Translations under genes and position numbers: made by a program
NCBI GenBank assembly: GCA_039090855.1
Contig: CM076991.1
Coordinates: 72,605,349-72,669,348, forward strand
Direction: 5' to 3'
Length of the DNA stretch: 64,000 nt
Source of the DNA: Macrothele yani
Taxonomy: Eukaryota; Arthropoda; Arachnida; Araneae; Macrothelidae
Part shown: positions 22,669 to 34,400 of the stretch, piece after piece
How the letters are laid out: each line of letters begins with the position of its first letter
How positions within the stretch are numbered: position 1 is the first letter of the stretch
The notes under the pieces: generated by a model
Told to the model about the DNA's origin: nothing
Database searches by the model: none
Seen by the model: the letters and a program-made list of their open reading frames with translations, nothing else

Positions 22669-23612
22669 AGGCTGTTTGAAAATACAACACACGTAAAAAT
22701 TGGAAAGGGAGTGAGACAAGGTGACACCATATCTCCGAAGCTCTTTAATGCCACATTGGAGGGTGTTTTTCAGTCGCTGAGCTGGGAAAACAAGGGGATA
22801 AAGATTAATGGAGATTATCTAACCCACCTTCGTTTTGCTGATGACGTAGTCATTTTTGCAACTACCCCATCAGAGCTGCAGAGTATGATCCAGGAACTTG
22901 CTGACAAGAGTAAAGAAGTGGGATTAAAAATGAACTTTCAGAAGACAAAAGTGATGTTCAATGCTTTTACTAGAAATGAAGATTTATCGATTGATGGAGA
23001 AAAGCTGGAGATAACAGACACGTACGTTTATCTTGGACAGCAGATATCAAGTGAGGGTCACATTGATGAAGAAATTAATCGGCGTACAAAACTTGCCTGG
23101 AGAGCTTTTGGAAGAAACAGCATAATTTTCAAGAGCAATATGCCATTATGTCTTAAAAGAAAAGTGTTTGATCAATGCATCCTTCCAGTGCTTACGTATG
23201 GTGCAGAGACGTGGACCTTAACTAAAAGAGACATACAAAGGCTGCAGACAACTCAAAGCAGCATGGAGAGGTGCATGCTTGGTGTAACCAGGAGAGATAA
23301 GAAGAGGAACACGTGGATCCGAAAAATGACAAGAGTGGAAGACATCATGATCAGAGTCAAATCCCTGAAATGGCAATGGGCTGGACATACTGCCAGAAGG
23401 ACAGATCATCGATGGACAGCCGAAATTTTAGATTGGATTCCAAGGGACAGGAAAAGACCCAGAAGAAGACCACATGGGAGATGGGTGGATGAAATTCGAA
23501 AGTATGCAGGGGTGACATGGAGGAGACTGGCACAAGACAGACCGTTGTGGAGGAAACTTGGGAGACCTTCGTCCAGCAGTGGATTGATAATGGTTGACAA
23601 TGATGATGATGA
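22669..23612 (+). pseudogene. RTE LINE 3' fragment, plus strand, 5'-truncated
   Basis: The frame from RLFENTTHVKIGKGVRQGD through HLRFADDVVIFATT to the C-terminus is open for over 300 codons. A one-base deletion near 23560 (LGRPSSSSG instead of LGETFVQQW) alters only the last residues. It lacks the endonuclease and the first half of the reverse transcriptase. It is almost identical to the inverted copy that starts at 23694, making a tail-to-tail pair. Confidence 0.93.
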
Positions 23613-23633
23613 AGATATATATATATATATATA

Positions 23634-23693
23634 TCATCATCATCATTGTCAACCATTATCAATCCACTGCTGGACGAAGGTCTCCCCAAGTTT
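23634..23693 (-). repeat. Solo RTE 3' tail (60 bp), tandem to the next copy
   Basis: The last ~60 bp of the RTE, from the CAT tail to CTCCCCAAGTTT, occurs here once and again immediately at 23694, giving a direct tandem of the 3' terminus. Confidence 0.85.
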
Positions 23694-26600
23694 ATCATCA
23701 TCATCATTGTCAACCATTATCAATCCACTGCTGGACGAAGGTCTCCCCAAGTTTCCTCCACAACGGTCTGTCTTGTGCGAGTCTCCTCCATGTCACCCCT
23801 GCATACTTTCGAATTTCATCCAACCATCTCCTATGTGGTCTTCTTCTGGGTCTTTTCCTGTCCCTTGGAATCCAATCTAAAATTTCGGCTGTCCATCGAT
23901 GATCTGTCCTTCTGGCAGTATGTCCAGCCCATTGCCATTTCAGGGATTTAACTCTGATCATGATGTCTTCCACTCTTGTCATTTTTCGGATCCACGAGTT
24001 CCTCTTCTTATCTCTCCTGGTTACACCAAGCATGCACCTCCCCATGCCTCTTTGAGTTGTCTGCAGCCTTTGTATGTCTCTTTTAGTTAAGGTCCACGTC
24101 TCTGCACCATACGTAAGCACTGGAAGGATGCATTGATCAAACACTTTTCTTTTAAGACATAATGGCATATTGCTCTTGAAAATTATGCTGTTTCTTCCAA
24201 AAGCTCTCCAGGCAAGTTTTGTACGCCGATTAATTTCTTCATCAATGTGACCCTCACTTGATATCTGCTGTCCAAGATAAACGTACGTGTCTGTTATCTC
24301 CAGCTTTTCTCCATCAATCGATATATCTTCATTTCTTGTAAAAGCATTGAACATCACTTTTGTCTTCTGAAAGTTCATTTTTAATCCCACTTCTTTACTC
24401 TTGTCAGCAAGTTCCTGGATCATACTCTGCAGCTCTGATGGGGTAGTTGCAAAAATGACTACGTCATCAGCAAAACGAAGGTGGGTTAGATAATCTCCAT
24501 TAATCTTTATCCCCTTGTTTTCCCAGCTCAGCGACTGAAAAATACCCTCCAATGTGGCATTAAAGAGCTTCGGAGGTATGGTGTCACCTTGTCTCACTCC
24601 CTTTCCAATTTTTACGTGTGTTGTATTTTCAAACAGCCTAATCTTTGCACTTGCATTTTCATAGATGTTATTAATAATATTAGTGTATGCATCTTCAATA
24701 CCGCAGGTTTTCAGAGCCATTGTAACTGCTGATGGTTTCACCGAATCAAAGGCTTTTTCATAATCGATAAAAGTCATGCACAATGGAAGTTCATATTCCC
24801 TCGCTCTTTCAATTAGTTCTCTCAGCACGTGGATATGATCTATTGTGCTGTAGCCACTCCTGAATCCAGCTTGTTCTCTCGGTTGAGCCATGTCTAGTGC
24901 TACCTTCAAGCGGTGTGAAGGAACTTTAGTGAAGATTTTATAAACTACTGATAGGAGGCTGATAGGTTTGTAGTTTCCGAGATCCTCAATGTCACCTTTC
25001 TTATGTAGCAGGATCATTGTAGCGGTGTTCCAATCCTCAGGAATCTTTCCTTCATTAAGGCATCGAGTGAAAATTTGGGCGAGTACTGTTTCGATTTCTC
25101 CACTTGCTTCTTTTATGATGTCTACAGTAATTCCATCTTCTCCTGGAGCTTTTCCTCGCTTCATGTTCTTGATTGCATGTGCAACTTCTGCTGGAAGGAC
25201 TGGAGGAACTCTGGTACTGGTATCTTTCATGATGTCTGGAGTGCATATATCATCTTTTTCATATAATTTGCAGTAGAAATCTTTCACTCTTGTCAAAATT
25301 TTGCCTCTATTTCTTGTTACAGAACCATCTTCTTTTCTCAGTGCCATAATCTGTTTTCTTCCCTTACTGAGATGTCCCTTTGCTATCTTTAGGCTTTGGT
25401 TGTTTTCAATTGCTTTCCTCACTATTTTACAGTTGAATTTCCTTACGTCTTCAGTGATACTTTTTCTTACTGTCTTGCATAGCTCTATATATTCCACTTT
25501 CGAAGTCACATCTTCTTTAGTTGTCCTCATCTCTCTTCTTTTTGCATCAACATTTTGGTTTTTCCTGATAATTTGTTCATATGCAACTTGTTCTTAGACC
25601 CAGCTAATTTTGTTGCTGTTTCCATAAGAGCTTTGGTTACTTTTCTGTTAACTTCAGAGATGTCCACTTCTTCCGATGTTAGGCCTTCTAAAGCAGAGAA
25701 CCTGTTCTTCAGTTCTAACTTGAAGGTATTATGGTGTTTTTTAAGGTTGGTTATGTCAATAGATTTTGTTTGTCTTATGAGTTTGCCACGTTCAAGTTTA
25801 GTGTTGAGGTGCATCTTACATCTCACCAATCTATGGTCACTGCCTGTGTTGAACTTGTTTAGCACACTGCAGTCTTCTATGACGAATTTGTTGTTACACA
25901 TAATAAAATCAATTTCACTTGTCGTCCCATTTGGATGTCTCCATGTCCATTTCCTGTGTGGCTTTTTCTTGAAGAAGGAGTTCAAGATGAAAAACCCTTC
26001 TGCCTCTGCAAACTCAACGAGAGTATTTCCACGCTGGTTTCTGTTGCCATGACCGAATTTACCTACTGAAGTTTCATTCTGTTGTCGTTGCCCTATTTTT
26101 GCATTGAAATCTCCCATAATTATTTTCAAGTGCTGCTTACCTTTATTATTTAGATGACAAATTTCCTCATAAAATTCTTCAATTTCTTCTTCAGGATGAC
26201 TTGTGGTGGGTGCATAAGTTTGAATAATCTGAGCCTGGTATCTTTTCGAGAGTTGGATAACAAGTCGTGCAGCTCTGTCAGAGGAACTTTCAACTTCTAC
26301 AACTTTATCCTTCAGTTTCTTGTTTATTATAAATCCAACACCACTAGTTCTGCCAGTATCTGTCCCACGATAGTAGAAGAGATGTCCACTTTTCAGTTCG
26401 ATGAGATCTTCTCCTTTTCTCCTTACCTCACTTAGCCCCACGATGTCCCACTTGATCCTTTGTAGTTCCTCTTCCAATTCAAGAAGCCTTGAATCAGAAG
26501 ATAGGGAGCGTCCATTGTAAATAGCCAAGGTCAGCATCAGATGGCAGCCTAGTCCGGTCCTCCGGGGATTCTTAGCACCCTCTGCCTTCATGTCGCACTG

Positions 26601-26851
26601 GCCGCTGCCTTGGCCAGGTACATTCCAGCTGCCGGAGACTGAGGGCCAAGATTTAAGTTGTGGAATCATTTGGAGGGGTTTGGCCATAACTCACCACGCT
26701 GGCCAAGCGGGTTGGTGAGTGTGGGATAGAATTTCCTCTGATCCCGATGGTATAGTTATACCGCTATGGGCGGTCGTCAGAGCCCCTTTAGTGGGAACAG
26801 GATGCACCACGAGAAGGCGGGGTTGACATTTGTCAAGGAGAGGCTGTGATG
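23694..26851 (-). mobile_element. Full-length RTE LINE, one frameshift
   Basis: This is the most complete copy here, about 3.16 kb from the 5' sequence CATCACAGCCTCTCC to the CAT-type tail. The ORF starts at 26687 (MAKPLQMIPQ) and runs to 25527, covering the endonuclease (MGDFNAKIG, GSDHRLV). It breaks at an A-run where one A is missing relative to the copy at 49.4 kb (LMQKEER instead of LMQKRREM), and resumes 25530-23710 with the reverse transcriptase (FIDYEKAFDSV, FADD) and C-terminus. Apart from that single base the ORF is intact. The 5' end abuts a long (TA)n array. It is antisense to the MFSD12-like gene. Confidence 0.95.
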
Positions 26852-26860
26852 TATATATAC

Positions 26861-26933
<73 letters not shown>

Positions 26934-26934
26934 C

Positions 26935-27012
<78 letters not shown>
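26852..27012. repeat. (TA)n array with periodic TACAT interruptions
   Basis: About 160 bp of TA repeats, broken at intervals by TACATA. It sits exactly at the 5' end of the RTE copy. Reading frames made of Ile/Tyr are artefacts. Confidence 0.95.
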
Positions 27013-27014
<2 letters not shown>

Positions 27015-29375
27015 TCTATAAAGAAGATACCTAAGCAAAAAAATACATATATAATTTTGACTCACACCTAGTACAACATAGAAAAGGTTATGTATCTACC
27101 TGTGTGAGTAAAAGGAGAAAAGATAAAAAAAATAAAATAAAACAACTGAATGTAGAAGATGTCGAGAATACTGAGCCTTGGCTTTATCAAGGACCAGCAA
27201 AAACTCTGCATTTTCTCACTTCCACAAAGACCTAGTTGGAAATGGGTTTCTGCAAGGCCATAGATGCAAGTAACATTCCCACCTAAAATAGTTTAAAAAA
27301 AATATATATAAGTCATGTCCTCCGTAGAGTAGCATGACCTAGCACTAGTTAACAATTTCGCTTGCATCCATTAACCTTCCTGGCCCGACCCATGCTCTTC
27401 ATCTGTTACTATTAAACAGAGAGAAGAAGATTAAAGAGAACTCAAGCTGTGAGAGTGACATAATAATTAGAAATGATTTTCAGCTATAACGAAATTTCAA
27501 GTTCGTTTGAGAGAGAATTTAAACCTGAAAAACAATGCAAAAGAAATCCAAATTTTACATTGCAATTAAAAAAGGAAATGTTAATTTATAACGAACAGAT
27601 TTTTGAAAGAAAACTTGAGTCTAAAACCCCCTACTCTACAACTTATGACAGCACGAAAACGAGAATAAGTTAAAGATAATAAATAACTAAAGAAAACTTT
27701 GTGAAAGTTATATACCTTAAACAGTTAGTTGCAATATGTACAAAGTATTTCAGCAGTGCTTTAAGTGCATAATTAATTAGTTATTAAGAACTTAACTACT
27801 TTGAAAAAACAGCGCATAGAGAGCGCATAGAAAAGGAACAAGCTTAGCCATCTTCTGTTCCTAGGTACCCCAAAAGACGCTCAAAGTTACGAAGAAAAGT
27901 AAGAGTTAAAACCCGCAAAAATGTTAACAGACAAACAAATGCTTAAAAGCTGAAAAGCTAAAAAACGACAGAGAAAAGGTACATGAAGTACAAACATTGA
28001 ACTTATAAAACCTAGAACCCAAAAACAAGGAAGAGAGCTTACCTCTTGTGTGACAAAAACTTTTCTCCTCACAAGAGAAGAACATGGCTGACCTCTTCCG
28101 CCACTCCCTAGACGCTGGGGGGCAGTGAGGGTGGGGCTGATGGCCTCCTCATACAGCAAGAAACCAACGCGCGGAGATTTTAACCAGAGAAAAAAATATA
28201 TAAACTTAAGACTGTGGATCTGTATGATCAGAAAGAGCAGAATTAACTCTCCAGAATACATGAGAAATATTATAAAATACACGAGCAGTTTATTTAATAA
28301 TCTTTGCATGTATTAAATCACCTTAGTGAGCTTCTATAGATTAATCAGAATCTTATTAATTTTAATGTTGGTTTTACTATTTTTAGTATAGCTATCCTAG
28401 TGATGAATAACTAGTTTTCTTTTTTATTTGTTTTTATTTTCTTTTATAAACAGATTTTTAAGCTTTTTTTGTGATTTTGTTTATATTATTTAATTTTTTG
28501 TTTTAATAGGACCGTCATATCCATAGCACTAAGGTTCCTTTAGGTAGTTAATAGGCATCCTCTAGCCAACTTCCTTACGGCTTTGATTGGTCAGAATCAT
28601 ATTATTAACTGTGTAGAAAATTAAAGCAGATCTGCCAACCTTACTCTATTATTCAGAATAATTTTTCTTAAAGTATATATATATATACATATATATATAC
28701 TGTATTTATATTTCCCGAAGGTGACAGTTACTTTTAATCATTATATTACATCGGAATTGTTTTTAGGGTATGGAAACAGGTTCCAAATTATAAATTCCCA
28801 GGACTGATTTTTCTAGAAGTTTGGAAGCACGTGCATGTGAGAATGTACATTCTTTTCAATGACGGTGATCAGATTTCCGGAACGAAATCGATTGACAGAG
28901 GGTAATCTTCACGAATCTACGCTGTTGTTTTCAGCTTTATTTAAAGTTAACTTTGAAAAAACTTTGAACTCATATGAGCGTCCACAATGTTCTCTATTGG
29001 CCATAAATGTTTTTGCAGCTCTCAAGTTCTCAAAGCATTCAGTCTTGACCTAAAAGACACAGAATTTGCTAATCCTTGTTTTACAATTTGTAATTTTGCC
29101 CAGTTAATTCGGAATACTCGTTAGCGTGATTCTACGTGTTGCAATTCAAAAACACGGCAGCTGTGGCGTCTTTCGAAACATACGTTAAAAGCAAACAACT
29201 GTCCGCTACATTTACGTAACATACAGGTACACTCCTGAAACAATGAATATTTGCTCTATTTCACTCATATATGTGTATTTAGGTAAATTTTTAAAACGCA
29301 TTTTACGTTTTATTCTCTTAAACTATCTTTAAATTGCTCTGTTTTATTAACAATTTTGATCGCTGGTATTTTCAG
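27013..29375. other. No gene recognised (end of MFSD12 intron 1)
   Basis: AT-rich sequence with short frames lacking motifs (27473-27673, 27887-28309, 28859-29053). A short TA run lies at 28672-28700. Confidence 0.45.
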
Positions 29376-29464
29376 GAAAGTGGGGCTTTCGTTTATGGCT
29401 GTATGAGCTTCACTGACAAACTAGGGAATGGCGTTGCAGGAATGCTTGTCCAGTATTATCATTC
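29376..29464 (+). CDS. MFSD12: MFSD12-like transporter, internal exon 2 of 4
   Basis: The exon follows a pyrimidine-rich TTTTCAG acceptor and ends at a GTAAGT donor, giving 29 codons plus two bases (phase 2). It reads ESGAFVYGCMSFTDKLGNG and continues to a QYYH end. The SGAFVYG-MSF-DK--NG signature is among the most conserved parts of MFSD12 and identifies the family on its own. It continues the frame of the exon at 10624-10803 without adjustment. The intron before it is about 18.6 kb and holds a LINE remnant, a Helentron-like element, Tc1 elements and a cluster of RTE copies. Confidence 0.92.
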
Positions 29465-30579
29465 GTAAGTATTTTGTCATCCATTCTAAAAATCTGTACG
29501 TTTCGTTATATGTTTTTTTACACTAATTGACGCCCTGAGAATTATCCTATTAAGAACACTTACTCTATCTTTCAAATTGAGTGCTGAACTTTTTCGGTTT
29601 AAGTACCTTTTCCTTCCAAAATATCTTTGAAAATTTACTTTTCGGGAAAGGGAAGAAGAAAAAACAAAGAACGACTTTTTCCCCAGTAACACTCATGGGC
29701 AAATATTAACTTACGTTGCTTTTTCTAAACATTTTAAATAGTTAGCATAAATTGAAATCGCGTTACTTAAGTGGCTCACGAATTGCAAGCATAGCAATTC
29801 GTGAGCAACTTCATTTCATGTCTTTTAAACTGTCTGAGAGGCACTTTAAATCAGCCTTTAGAATGGAGTCTTCTGATCTCGGTTTGGTGATATGTGTGAC
29901 CAATTGTAGAATGAAATTTCAAAGTGCGAGTGGGATTTGTGAAAGACTGAGCAACGTTTCCCAAAAGCCACAATGGTTCTTAACGAACGGTGTCTTGTTT
30001 AACTGCCAGGAAAGATCATTATACCGACTTGCTTCATCCACAAGAAAGAGAACATCTAGGTAATATTTTTAGAAGGCTCCGAAAGGAAAAAACTCCAAGA
30101 AATACGACCATTGTTACGTTATTCCTTATGTACGAATTGATCTGAGTTGTGCATGATGTTTAAGAACATCTCTTGGCAAATGAGTTGATATTTAGTTTAC
30201 AGACTCACTTTCTGAACATCAAGATACGAAGTCAGACACGATGTCAACCCTCCGACATCAGAAACGCATGCCATTATGGAGTTTTTTGAAATAGTCAAGC
30301 ATTATTGACTACTTCGAACTCCATGTGCTTCACAAAGCATCTGTAACTTCTGAGGCGTATTGAAATGAAATCCCTGAATCTTATGCTCGCTCAGTTGTAA
30401 ATTCAGTTGAATGGAAGCTAACGTACAGGCGTAGAAAATCCACATGGGAAAATATAACTTGAAAGTAAGAGCATTGAAAGCACAAACTTGGTTTTATTTT
30501 CGCTGACCTAAATGCTACAGATCCCACCCCGGCTGCCTTAGAAAAACGGACTAACATTCTCATCCTTTCTCCCAGGAGT
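29465..30579. other. No gene recognised; contains a perfect 13-bp hairpin
   Basis: The frame 29752-30063 has no recognised motif. GCTCACGAATTGC (29774-29786) is mirrored exactly at 29794-29806 with a 7-base loop. Confidence 0.45.
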
Positions 30580-30587
30580 TTCTAGTG

Positions 30588-33500
30588 CAGAGGTAGGGAA
30601 CCTTTTGATGTTGGAAGGCCGCATTAAGTTAGTTAGCTGTAATCTAATAAGGCCGCATTCAAGAAACTTCAAGTAGATATACAGTACTTCAAAATGTGCA
30701 TTATTTTGGAAAAATCTAACTACTATGTACTAACTTCAAAAAATGAAAAAAAAATTTAATTCTAAAGTTAACTAACCTTTTAACGACTTTGTTGTGTTTG
30801 CTTTTTGTTGGAAAACATTTGAATATTTGGTTGCCGCATGGAGGTCCGCAGCTGTAGCTGATTATCTAGATGGGTATCCGTTTGTGAAATTAAGGGCGTA
30901 TTGCTTTGGGTAAGCAATACGCCCTTAATTTCACAAACGGATACCCAATGAAGAATGTAGATTCTCAGCAATAAGTGGTTGAAAAGTAAGAAAGCATTTT
31001 TTGTGCATGATGCCTAAGGTGTGGGTATTTTACTGCATTTTTCCATATTTCAATTGGATCTTTCTTAGTGTCAAATAAGGACTTTAAAATGTCATCTTCT
31101 GAGAGATCAATCAATTTCATCCGTAGTGTTTTAGGGGTCAAGGGGACATCAACTAGGTAATGTAGAAATGCCAATTTGAGTGTGATGTCATGATTCTCAA
31201 AGTCAGAAAACCTTCCATTGTATTCTCCAATTAATAAGTCTATAACAGCTGCGTGTTCTTCAAATTATTCGCATGAATCCTCCTGCTCATCAATGACCTT
31301 TGCTAACTAGGGAGAATGTTCATCCGAAATTTCCTTTTGAAGAAGAATAGTTTTGAAAAAAGATAGCTTTTTTTTCGAAATGCTTGGATTGTTTTGCCTC
31401 GTATCATATATAAACTTATTTTTACCTTGCAAAGTGATATTCAAGTATTTTGCTTTGACATAATATCACACAGGAATGAAGTATTTCTATAGAAATCTTT
31501 CAATAATTCACATTGCTGATTCTGTTCTTCATAAAATTTACACGAAATTTAAATATCTGTCTCCGCACAGATAACATTTTTGCTAATACCTGTCCCTGCA
31601 ATAGCTAACGCACTTTAGAATGATACGGTAAATCCACACTGAATACCTCATCGTCCAACTTTAGCATGCTACGAAACTGACGATGCGGTGTTGCATTCGC
31701 ACGAATATACAATAGTTACAAATACAAAGTTTTATTGCACACATTTAAAACTTAGAGTTATATGAAAATGCAATACACCAGGAGGAATCTGAACACATTG
31801 GTTGTAAGGCGATTCCCCTATCAGATGTAAGAAAAAGAATAAAACATATAGCATATATAAAAGCAAATAATGTGGTTATAACAGAAGCACCATTGTTAGC
31901 AGCATGCTTGAAACTACAATTTAATGATAGGATTGAGATTCGTTATGGAGATTAGGAGGATTTACAATGTAATTTCGCAGAGACAAGGAAAACTTTTTGA
32001 TATCTTCCAGAGATCTGATGCTCTTTGGGAGATTATTCCATAGGATAATGGCTTTGTACAGTATGCTATTTAAACCATAATTAAGTCTAACACACGGCTG
32101 ACATAATTTGTTGTTAGCAACAGATCTGGAAGATAGAATAATCCAGATATTTGATGTCAGATTAAAAAATAGGCAGTTTAAGATGCATTATTTTAAAAAA
32201 CATGATACCTAGTTTCAAGGTAAAAATTTCATGAATTTTTAGGATATTTAGTTTTAGAAATAATGGTTTTGAATGAGACATGTAATCTGTGTTCAGCATA
32301 TAGCGACCAGATTTCTTCTGTAATTTGAGCAAGCATAATTTATTGTTTGCATTTACATTTTAATACCAGGATTCCAGACAATAGGAGAGATGAGTATAAA
32401 TAAAAGTATAGTAAAATGTTTTTAGGACATTGATAGGGAACAGATGTTTAATTTTACCAAGTAGGCCAAAATGTAAGGAAACTCTTTTTTAAAACAAACT
32501 GAACATGTGTATTCCAGTTAAAGAATTCATCAGTTAGCAATACTTATAAGTTGTTGCAAAGTGTCACTTAATATAGTAGATTTAGCACACAGATTTTGCT
32601 GATGTAAGGTACAATCAAAAGAAATATGAGCATATGGATCTGATAATACTTTTTATCTGTGCAGTAAACCCTTTACGCCTTCCTGTGATGGAAGGTGCAC
32701 CGTCTGTACAAAATTGACCAAATTCAGTCCAACTTCACGACATTTATCTTGAAAGTTGTTGAAGACATCTATTCTTCGTGTTTTAAAGAGAATCTTCTGT
32801 TATGGCCCGAATGAAGTATACAACCTGCGCAGAGTCAGTAGTATCAATTGATTCATCCAAAGCGATTGAACAATATATATTTTACTTTTGGAGTATTGAA
32901 TGAAGTTGTTCTGTTACGTTGAGAGCTAATACAATGTGCCGATCAATTATGGTTCTCCTTGAAAGAGGCAGTTTTTTTTTGTACTTTGAAACCTTATCGG
33001 GGTCTAAACTTTCTACAATTTCGACAATGCATTCTTTTACGATTTCTACATCGCTGAATGGCTGCCCCTTTTTTCCAAAGTAGTTACTTCATAAGTTGCT
33101 TTAGTGGCACTATTTTCGGGTCTTACCGCTGTTTGAAATAACTGTCTTTGCTTTTGCTTTCTATCTTATAATTTCTGCAATGCATCCTTTCACACCTCTC
33201 CCTCTAATATGAAATATTTGTGGTCCTTATGAGTGGCATAATGCTGATGACCATTGAATTTCTTCAATGTTGATATTGCAGTACCACAAAGCAAGCACAT
33301 CATCTTATCTTTAGCAGAAATACGATAATATTTCAGTTACTAATTCTCATTAAAAACTTTGTTTTCTTCCTTCAGCTTTCTCTTGGTCTTCTTTGAAATG
33401 ATGGACTGTTAAGCAGAGAGTATAAAAAATACAATCAAACAAATACTCGGATACGGTCCGGCTGTGTAACTATTCTCAAATTAACTTCAAACAGAAAAAC

Positions 33501-33895
33501 ATGTGCACCGTTCTCAAAGACTGATAGGAGACTGGAGCCCCCCACAGACTCCCCCCCAACCAGCTTCGGGCGGCAGTGTGGCCAGTCAGGCGGGGAAATT
33601 AACGTACATTCTGGAACCGCATTAGAACGAAATCATGAGTCTAACAGGTGTCAAATATAGCCCTTATGACTTACTAATGTTTTAATTGTGATCGTCAGCC
33701 GGGAAGCATTATTTCGTTGAATCTTCTTTAATTCTTTGGTGTTTTACGTACGGTCATTTTAAGATTAAAATAAAAATAATAAAAGACGAACAAAAACATA
33801 TTAATAAAAAATAAAGGGATTTGTTCAGCAAAATTTGTATTCACTCAAAAGGCCTTTCTTAATGACCTAGAAGGCCGCAGGTTCCCCCACCCCTG
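30588..33895 (-). mobile_element. hAT transposon (GTF2IRD2/ZBED-like transposase), decayed
   Basis: The ends read CAGAGGTAGGGAACCT and, inverted, CAGGGGTGGGGGAACCT. They are flanked by 8-bp duplications TTCTAGTG / TTTTAGTG (30580-30587, 33896-33903), the hAT hallmark. On the minus strand a BED-like zinc finger is legible near 33300 (MMCLLCGTAISTLKKFNGHQ then HYATHKDHK), then IDESIDTTDSAQVVYFIR (about 32870-32820) and FVQTVHLPSQEGVKGLLHR (about 32720-32660). The C-terminal dimerisation region is near 31130-30800 (EIWKNAVKYPHLRHHAQKM, DTHLDNQLQLRTS). Stops and frameshifts make it inactive. A LINE fragment interrupts it at about 31.70-32.65 kb, and a 36-bp palindrome replaces part of the C-terminal region at 30871-30947. 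Confidence 0.88.
31700..32650 (-). pseudogene. CR1/L2-like LINE 3' fragment inside the hAT element
   Basis: On the minus strand 32.5-31.9 kb encodes the end of a LINE reverse transcriptase in broken frames: NVLKTFYYTFIYTHLSYCLE, then LWNNLPKSIRSLEDIKKFSL (about 32050-31990), which matches the W-N-x-L-P-x-x-I-R...F motif of LINE C-termini. The hAT protein text is interrupted at GLLHR on one side and resumes after about 31.69 kb, so the LINE inserted into the hAT. Confidence 0.75.
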
Positions 33896-33903
33896 TTTTA
33901 GTG

Positions 33904-34400
33904 TATTAGAAAGGTCATTTTGCAGCAGCTTATTTTACTGCTGCTAGTGCTGCTTGCAACTGTTATTTGCAAGAAGATGGGCGATGAGCTCTGCATTGAT
34001 GTCAAAGGTGGTCACCTCCCGCTCCACCGTTTTTTTTTTTTTTTTTTTGCTAATGAGGGAAACTTGAGATCAACTTTCTGTTCCTTCAAGTTAACATGGA
34101 AAAATAACACCGTTCTGCATGGATTTTGATGTTTCCAATTTAAATAAGGTTTCTAGGCCCATATTGCCTGCTGACTTCAAAAATGTATTCCGTTTTATTC
34201 TATCACGTTAGGATTTTATAATATCACCGGTACTTATTTCAGCAAAAATAGTAAGAATGCATTCTCCCATGGTAGACAAAGTTTTGGCAAAAATTTCCAG
34301 ATTTTGTCAACAGATGGCGCAGTATTCAGTTACATGACCATTTCCTTGGTAAAGCAGGTGTTAACAAGTAAAATGCATTTGGTGACTGACTGTTTGCAGA
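33904..34400. other. No gene recognised
   Basis: A 69-residue frame at 33920-34129 starts with a hydrophobic stretch (LILLLLVLLATVIC) but runs into a poly(T) tract. There is no further support for a gene. Confidence 0.4.

Noticed and set aside
23218..24090. Antisense frames over RTE C-termini (ICPSGSMSSPLPFQGF...)
   Set aside because: They recur at every RTE copy on the opposite strand of the real ORF.
26691..27065. Long frames of alternating Ile and Tyr over the TA array
   Set aside because: Pure microsatellite translation in several frames, with no coding signal.
33920..34129. Small secreted protein (hydrophobic N-terminus)
   Set aside because: The frame runs through a poly(T) tract and lacks other support.
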